This document shows positions 34,462 to 37,648 of a DNA stretch of 37,648 nucleotides, in pieces. This DNA comes from Acidobacteriota bacterium (GTDB lineage: Bacteria > Acidobacteriota > Terriglobia > Terriglobales > Acidobacteriaceae): contig JAGWNX010000032.1 in NCBI GenBank assembly GCA_028872955.1, positions 1 through 37,648 on the forward strand, read 5' to 3'. The notes below the pieces were generated by a model. That model saw only the letters and a list, made by a program, of their open reading frames with translations, was not told the DNA's origin and made no database searches. The position numbers were made by a program, and so were the translations under genes. How positions within the stretch are numbered: position 1 is the stretch's first letter; each line of letters opens with the position of its first letter.

Positions 34462-34490
34462 AGTGTAGCTTGGATTCCCACACCGGGCAA
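34462..34490 (-). promoter_or_regulatory. Likely rpmE promoter
   Basis: On the minus strand TTGCCC (34490-34485) and TACACT (34467-34462) are spaced by 17 bases, with four matches each to the -35 and -10 consensus. The start of transcription would be near 34455, leaving a leader of about 150 bases before rpmE. Confidence 0.4.
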
Positions 34491-34528
34491 TCGGATTCAT
34501 CTCCTGCCATACTGGTTCTCGAACCCTT

Positions 34529-35317
34529 ATGGAAGATCCCTGCCCCATCTGCGGTGGCTCCGGCCTCACCCTCGTCGAGCAGACTGGCCCCGATGGCCTG
34601 CCACAGCGGTTTGCCCGGCCCTGTGCCTGCCGCATCGAACGCCGTGCAGCCCGCATGCTGCAACAGGCACGCATTCCACGCCGCTACGAGCACTGCTCGC
34701 TGGATAGCTACGAGACCATGCACGCGACGGCGACCGACAGCCTGCGCCGTGCCCTGCGGATCGCCCGCAGATTTGCCAGCAGCTACCCGGTGGAGACAGC
34801 CGGCAAGGGACTGCTCTTGACCGGCTCCAGCGGACTGGGCAAGACGCACCTCGCCGTCAGCATCCTGAAGACCCTGATCGCCGAGCGCGGGGCAACGGGC
34901 GTCTTCTGGGAGCATAAAGAACTGCTCGACGAGTTGCGCTCCATCTACAGCCTGCGCACCGCCGGGGCAGAGAGTCGCCTGCTGAAGCACGTTACCACCT
35001 GCGACATCCTGGTGCTGGACGACCTGGGCGACATCACCCCCAGCGACTGGTCCTGGGATACAACCTCCTACATCCTCAACAGCCGGTACAACGAGAATCT
35101 CTCCACCATCATCACCACCAACCTCGACAACGAGCCTCGCCAGGTCTCCGCAGAGCCCTACGACCGCTTCGCTGAGGCGCGCCGCGCCGTCGCGCGCGAG
35201 ACCCTCGGCGACCGTATCGGGGAGCGCATGCGCTCGCGTCTGCAGGAGATGTGCGTGGTGGTGGAGGTGCAGGGTGAGGACTTCCGCCAGCACGTCAAAC
35301 GTGCCAGCTTTGCCTGA
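34529..35317 (+). CDS. DnaC/DnaI/IstB-like AAA+ ATPase with zinc finger (helicase-loader type)
   Basis: A 262-residue ATPase. The N-terminus has CPICGGSG (C5, C8) and PCAC (C32, C34), a likely four-cysteine zinc site like that of DnaI. The ATPase core has Walker A GSSGLGKTH (99-107), Walker B ILVLDDLG (160-167), and sensor-1 STIITTNL with N198; IGERMRSRL near 230 may carry the arginine finger. DnaC/DnaI proteins load the replicative helicase onto DNA; IstB-type relatives serve transposases. No transposase is adjacent, so a chromosomal helicase-loader role is more likely. There is no Shine-Dalgarno before the ATG; GGTTCTCGAACC, a short inverted repeat, lies just upstream. Divergent from rpmE. 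Confidence 0.88.
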   Translation: MEDPCPICGGSGLTLVEQTGPDGLPQRFARPCACRIERRAARMLQQARIPRRYEHCSLDSYETMHATATDSLRRALRIARRFASSYPVETAGKGLLLTGSSGLGKTHLAVSILKTLIAERGATGVFWEHKELLDELRSIYSLRTAGAESRLLKHVTTCDILVLDDLGDITPSDWSWDTTSYILNSRYNENLSTIITTNLDNEPRQVSAEPYDRFAEARRAVARETLGDRIGERMRSRLQEMCVVVEVQGEDFRQHVKRASFA

Positions 35318-35407
35318 ATCTGCCTGGGCCAGGCTGCCTTGCGTTGTGGTTAGGGCGGTGGGGGTTCGAGCGTCGTCAAGCCGGGATCGTAGATACGAAT
35401 CTGTCGG

Positions 35408-35566
35408 CTAGACCACGCTGGCCAGCAGGCACACCACAGCCGAAAGGGTGGCGATGATGTAGACCATATCCGCCGTGCGCTGGCGGCGGCACTCGGGGGC
35501 GCTACCCGAGAGGTCGTCGCAGCTGATCTTTGCGTGAGACGAGTGCATCGTGGGGAGTTGCGGCAT
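35408..35566 (-). CDS. Putative 52-residue single-span membrane protein
   Basis: The ATG at 35566 has a perfect AGGAGG (35581-35576) 9 bases upstream, the main reason to accept it. The protein begins MPQLPTMHSSHAKISCDDLS, has a polar middle (SGSAPECRRQRTAD) and ends in a hydrophobic segment, MVYIIATLSAVVCLLASVV, that reaches the C-terminus. This is a tail-anchored layout, with C16 and C26 in the soluble part. The frame stays open upstream to 35845 but that portion is rich in rare-looking composition and has no start signal as good. It is not recognised. It lies convergent to the DnaC-like gene. Confidence 0.45.
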   Translation of the reverse strand: MPQLPTMHSSHAKISCDDLSGSAPECRRQRTADMVYIIATLSAVVCLLASVV

Positions 35567-35908
35567 CGTCCTGGTCCTCCTGGCAGTGTTTGCTAGCAGT
35601 GCTTTTTGCGTAGAGAGCGGCTTTGGGCAGCGTGCATCCGGGGCAAGCAGTGGGGCGGTAGCGGTTACGACTGGGCCTGTGCGTGCGTCGCGTCTTGGGT
35701 AGTCGAGTCCCGGTGGTTGCACGTGGCTGGCGGGCTGATCTGCGGTCGAGCGAGTCTTTGTCTCTGTCCTGTTAACGGCATCGTCGCCGATTTGGTTCTG
35801 TGCGGATGTAAAAGATTTGCAAACTTTCAGGTTCCGCAGGCCCACAGGTAGCGATTCAGATGCCTGGGGTTCGGCAACGGTTCCGGGCTGGCGGTAAAAT
35901 CTGCGGGT
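35567..35908. other. 342-base region without a convincing gene
   Basis: Besides the ribosome-binding site of the small membrane protein, I see no gene, tRNA or strong hairpin here. The middle is G/T-rich on the plus strand. The right end carries TAAAAT at 35895-35900, 8 bases before the next ATG, a possible -10 box that would give a leaderless mRNA; no good -35 accompanies it. Confidence 0.4.
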
Positions 35909-36472
35909 ATGAGTGAGCAGCAGCCAATACCCGCGCCAGGTTCAGCTTCTAAGCCAGAGACCGAAACCCTCTTCCGCTCGCGCCAGCCGGAGCAGCCCTC
36001 CACCTCTCTGGCCGTGTGGGGAGTGGCCGGTGCGGTGGTGCTGGTGGTGGTGCTTGGGCTGGTTATGCTGGGGCGGCGGTCTTCGGGCCCGGCACTGAAT
36101 GTCATCCAGCCGCTGGCCGGCTACGCGGGCTCCCTGCCGCTCACGCAACTGGCCATGAGCGAGTCCACAAGCCTCTCCGGCGGCAAGTCCACCTATATCG
36201 ACGGGCACATTCAGAACACAGGCAGCCAGACCGTCAGCTCGGTCACGGTGCAGGCGATCTTCCGCAACGATGAGCAGATGCCGCCCCAGGTGGAGACGGT
36301 GCCGCTGATGCTGATCCGCACGCATGAGCCCTACATCGACACCCAAAGTGTGGCTGCCGCGCCCCTGAAGCCCGGCGATGACCGGGAGTTTCGGCTGATC
36401 TTCGAGAGTCTGCCGGGCAACTGGAATATGCAGATGCCGGAGATTCACATCGTCCAGGCTGCGACCAAGTAG
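35909..36472 (+). CDS. Membrane-anchored DUF2393/FxLYD-like protein
   Basis: A 187-residue protein with a short polar N-terminus (1-33, Pro/Glu-rich), one membrane span at about 35-55 (VWGVAGAVVLVVVLGLVML) and an exported beta-sandwich domain. In that domain STYIDGHIQNTGSQTVSSVT (about 94-113), then VQAIFRNDE and LKPGDDREFRLIFESLP, match the pattern of DUF2393/FxLYD-type domains: a strand with G-x-I-x-N-T-G, then ...V-x-V-x-A-x-F. They occur in envelope proteins of unknown function. It stands alone between an empty region and the OmpA-like gene, 209 bases away. Family call is moderate; function unknown. Confidence 0.7.
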   Translation: MSEQQPIPAPGSASKPETETLFRSRQPEQPSTSLAVWGVAGAVVLVVVLGLVMLGRRSSGPALNVIQPLAGYAGSLPLTQLAMSESTSLSGGKSTYIDGHIQNTGSQTVSSVTVQAIFRNDEQMPPQVETVPLMLIRTHEPYIDTQSVAAAPLKPGDDREFRLIFESLPGNWNMQMPEIHIVQAATK

Positions 36473-36605
36473 CTCGCACCACCGCGCAATAGTTACCGGC
36501 AAGCCAGAAGTTTTTACTGGTGCAGCCTGGCACTGGTGCCTGGGTGCCGTGCGGGGCGTTCTTTCTATCTCAAACAAAATAAAGGAAATACGGATTTTAT
36601 TTGGT

Positions 36606-36622
36606 TTGGCACGCGTCGTGCT
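36606..36622 (+). promoter_or_regulatory. Sigma-54 type (-24/-12) promoter of the OmpA-like gene
   Basis: TTGGCACG (36606-36613), four bases, then GTGCT (36618-36622) matches the RpoN consensus YTGGCACG-N4-TTGCW with one mismatch (G for the first T of TTGC). The invariant GG and GC are 10 bases apart as required. Start of transcription would be near 36633, about 49 bases before the ATG at 36682. An A/T-rich tract (36570-36606) precedes it. Confidence 0.55.
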
Positions 36623-36681
36623 CTAGTAACGGCGTGACGCACTGCACTTACGAACGAACAGTTCGCACAGGAGCTAAAAAC

Positions 36682-37554
36682 ATGACCATGAAGATCAAAA
36701 CCACACTCGGACTTTCCGCACTTCTTCTGAGCGGCGCCATGAGCGTCTCTACCTTGGCTCAGAGTGCACCTGCCAGCCAGCCCGCCGCCACTGCGGACTC
36801 GACTGCCTCCACCGCCGCCATGAATCCGGACGACAAGTCGACCTACGCGACCGGCAAGCCGCTGGAGATGCAGTCGAAGGAGGGCTTCTGGGGCAAGGTC
36901 AACCCGTTTGCGCGTAAGAAGTGGGTCGCGCGTCAGGTGAACCCGATCAAGGATCGAACCAACGAGCTGGACCAGTTGCAGGCCAAGAACGCCAACGACA
37001 TCAAGGATGTAGATTCGCGGGCCCAGGCCGGCATCAGCAAGGCGATGAACGCGGCCAGCCTGGCTGACCAGCACGCGCAGGACGCGGCCAACCGCGCGAA
37101 CTCCGCCAACACGCTGGCCAGCACCGCCAGCACCCGCACCGACGCGCTGAACTCCACGGTGACCAACCTGGACCAGTACCAGCAGGTGGCGGCCACTTCG
37201 CTCACCTTCCGCGCCGGTAGCACCGCGCTGCCGGCCAGCGCGAAGAGCGACCTGGACGGTCTGGCCACCAAGCTGGCCAACGAGAAGGGCTACATTGTCG
37301 AAGTGCAGGGCTTCAGCCGCTCCGGTGTGCAGGCCTCGCAGGCGATGGCGGACTCGGTGGTTCGCTACCTGGTCACCGAGCACCAGGTGCCGGTCTATCG
37401 CATCTATCGCACCGGCATGGGCAAGAACACCGGCGCGGATGCTGCGGACCTGAAGAACGGCGTGAAGGTCACGATTCTCCACAATAGCCTGGCGACGATG
37501 AGCCAGGCAGCCAGCGCCGCCCCTGTGGCGGCCACGGCACCGGCTGCGAACTAA
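36682..37554 (+). CDS. Periplasmic OmpA-like domain protein with coiled-coil region
   Basis: A 290-residue exported protein. AGGAG (36669-36673) lies 8 bases before the ATG. The signal peptide ends STLAQ. Residues ~60-85 (KEGFWGKVNPFARKKW) may pack on a membrane. Residues ~95-165 are Ala/Asn-rich with heptad-like spacing (ISKAMNAASLADQHAQDAAN), like Lpp-type coiled coils. The C-terminal domain (~172-270) follows OmpA order: SLTFRAGSTALPASAKSDLD, GYIVEVQGF, then a helix and VPVYRIYRTGMGKN. The peptidoglycan-binding TDxxG...NxxLSxxRA signature is replaced by SRSGVQASQAMADSVVRYL, lacking the Asp and Arg that contact diaminopimelate. So it is OmpA-like in fold, but cell-wall binding is doubtful. 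The Ala/Pro-rich tail is low complexity. Confidence 0.8.
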   Translation: MTMKIKTTLGLSALLLSGAMSVSTLAQSAPASQPAATADSTASTAAMNPDDKSTYATGKPLEMQSKEGFWGKVNPFARKKWVARQVNPIKDRTNELDQLQAKNANDIKDVDSRAQAGISKAMNAASLADQHAQDAANRANSANTLASTASTRTDALNSTVTNLDQYQQVAATSLTFRAGSTALPASAKSDLDGLATKLANEKGYIVEVQGFSRSGVQASQAMADSVVRYLVTEHQVPVYRIYRTGMGKNTGADAADLKNGVKVTILHNSLATMSQAASAAPVAATAPAAN

Positions 37555-37567
37555 CAGCCCTCCCCCA

Positions 37568-37593
37568 GGGCGGCACGGTTCGCCGCGCCGCCC
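37568..37593 (+). terminator. Possible terminator after the OmpA-like gene
   Basis: GGGCGGC (37568-37574) and GCCGCCC (37587-37593) form a 7-bp GC stem with a 12-base loop, 14 bases after the stop codon. Only a weak T stretch (AAGTTTG) follows, so the assignment is uncertain. Confidence 0.4.
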
Positions 37594-37648
37594 GCAAGTT
37601 TGCTGAGATGTTGGCTCAGACCGCACTCGCAAAGACCTCTCCTAACCA

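Noticed and set aside
34529-35317. IstB transposase helper of an insertion sequence
   Set aside because: No IstA-type transposase, terminal inverted repeats or target duplication around it; the N-terminal cysteine site fits a DnaI-type loader better.
35330-35760. T-loop-like sequences GGTTCGAGC and GTCGAGTCCC suggesting tRNA genes
   Set aside because: No matching acceptor, D or anticodon stems can be drawn around either.
36648-36668. LexA-like box CGAAC...GTTCG before the OmpA-like gene
   Set aside because: The half-sites are five bases apart instead of the four of the Gram-positive type box, and the gene is not a damage-response gene.

Overview
The window is GC-rich, densely coding bacterial chromosome. 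It most likely comes from an Acidobacteriota member of class Terriglobia (Terriglobus/Granulicella-like). The reasons are an Oar-type TonB-dependent receptor with an N-terminal carboxypeptidase-regulatory domain, a PExPT-CTERM/exosortase J-like pair, and several small proteins that I associate with this group from memory. I see no rRNA, tRNA, CRISPR array, insertion sequence, integrase or phage gene, so the region reads as core chromosome.

Left part (1-10480, + strand). It opens with the C-terminal part of an M1 aminopeptidase, followed by an MFS transporter. Next is a probable three-gene unit: a 60-residue PExPT-CTERM protein, an exosortase fused to an EpsI-like domain, and a lipoprotein with a predicted seven-bladed NHL propeller. 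A 395-base gap with possible promoter and leader structure then leads to a 1273-residue Oar-like receptor. A strong 19-bp hairpin separates this from the oppositely oriented block.

Central block (10585-30407, - strand). Read in the direction of transcription: a secreted DUF1906-type protein; then tldD, a zinc-ribbon protein, tldE/pmbA, a UvrC-like protein without a nuclease domain, rpe and a BamD-like TPR protein, ending at a hairpin terminator. A second compact run follows: valS, nadC, birA, coaX, an unknown 234-residue protein, an RlmD/TrmA-type methyltransferase and comEC. Gaps are from zero to a few tens of bases and there is one 4-base overlap. This couples tRNA charging, NAD, biotin and CoA cofactor synthesis, RNA modification and DNA uptake. 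A separate GH27 alpha-galactosidase closes the block.

Right part (30524-37648, both strands). It holds a DinB/YfiT protein and a PD-(D/E)XK-like protein (+) that meets dusB (-) at a shared CTAG stop site. Then come rpmE (-) with a structured leader, a zinc-finger DnaC/DnaI-like ATPase (+), a 52-residue membrane protein (-), a DUF2393-like anchored protein (+) and an OmpA-like periplasmic protein (+) behind a good sigma-54 type promoter.

The most unusual item is the exosortase paired with a substrate whose predicted exported part, between the signal peptide and the sorting motif, is only about 12 residues. Other points worth checking are the rpmE leader hairpin with a GCGA tetraloop, the nuclease-less UvrC paralogue that keeps the Fe-S cysteines, the zinc-ribbon gene inside the tldD/tldE operon, and the sigma-54-like promoter of a degenerate OmpA domain protein.
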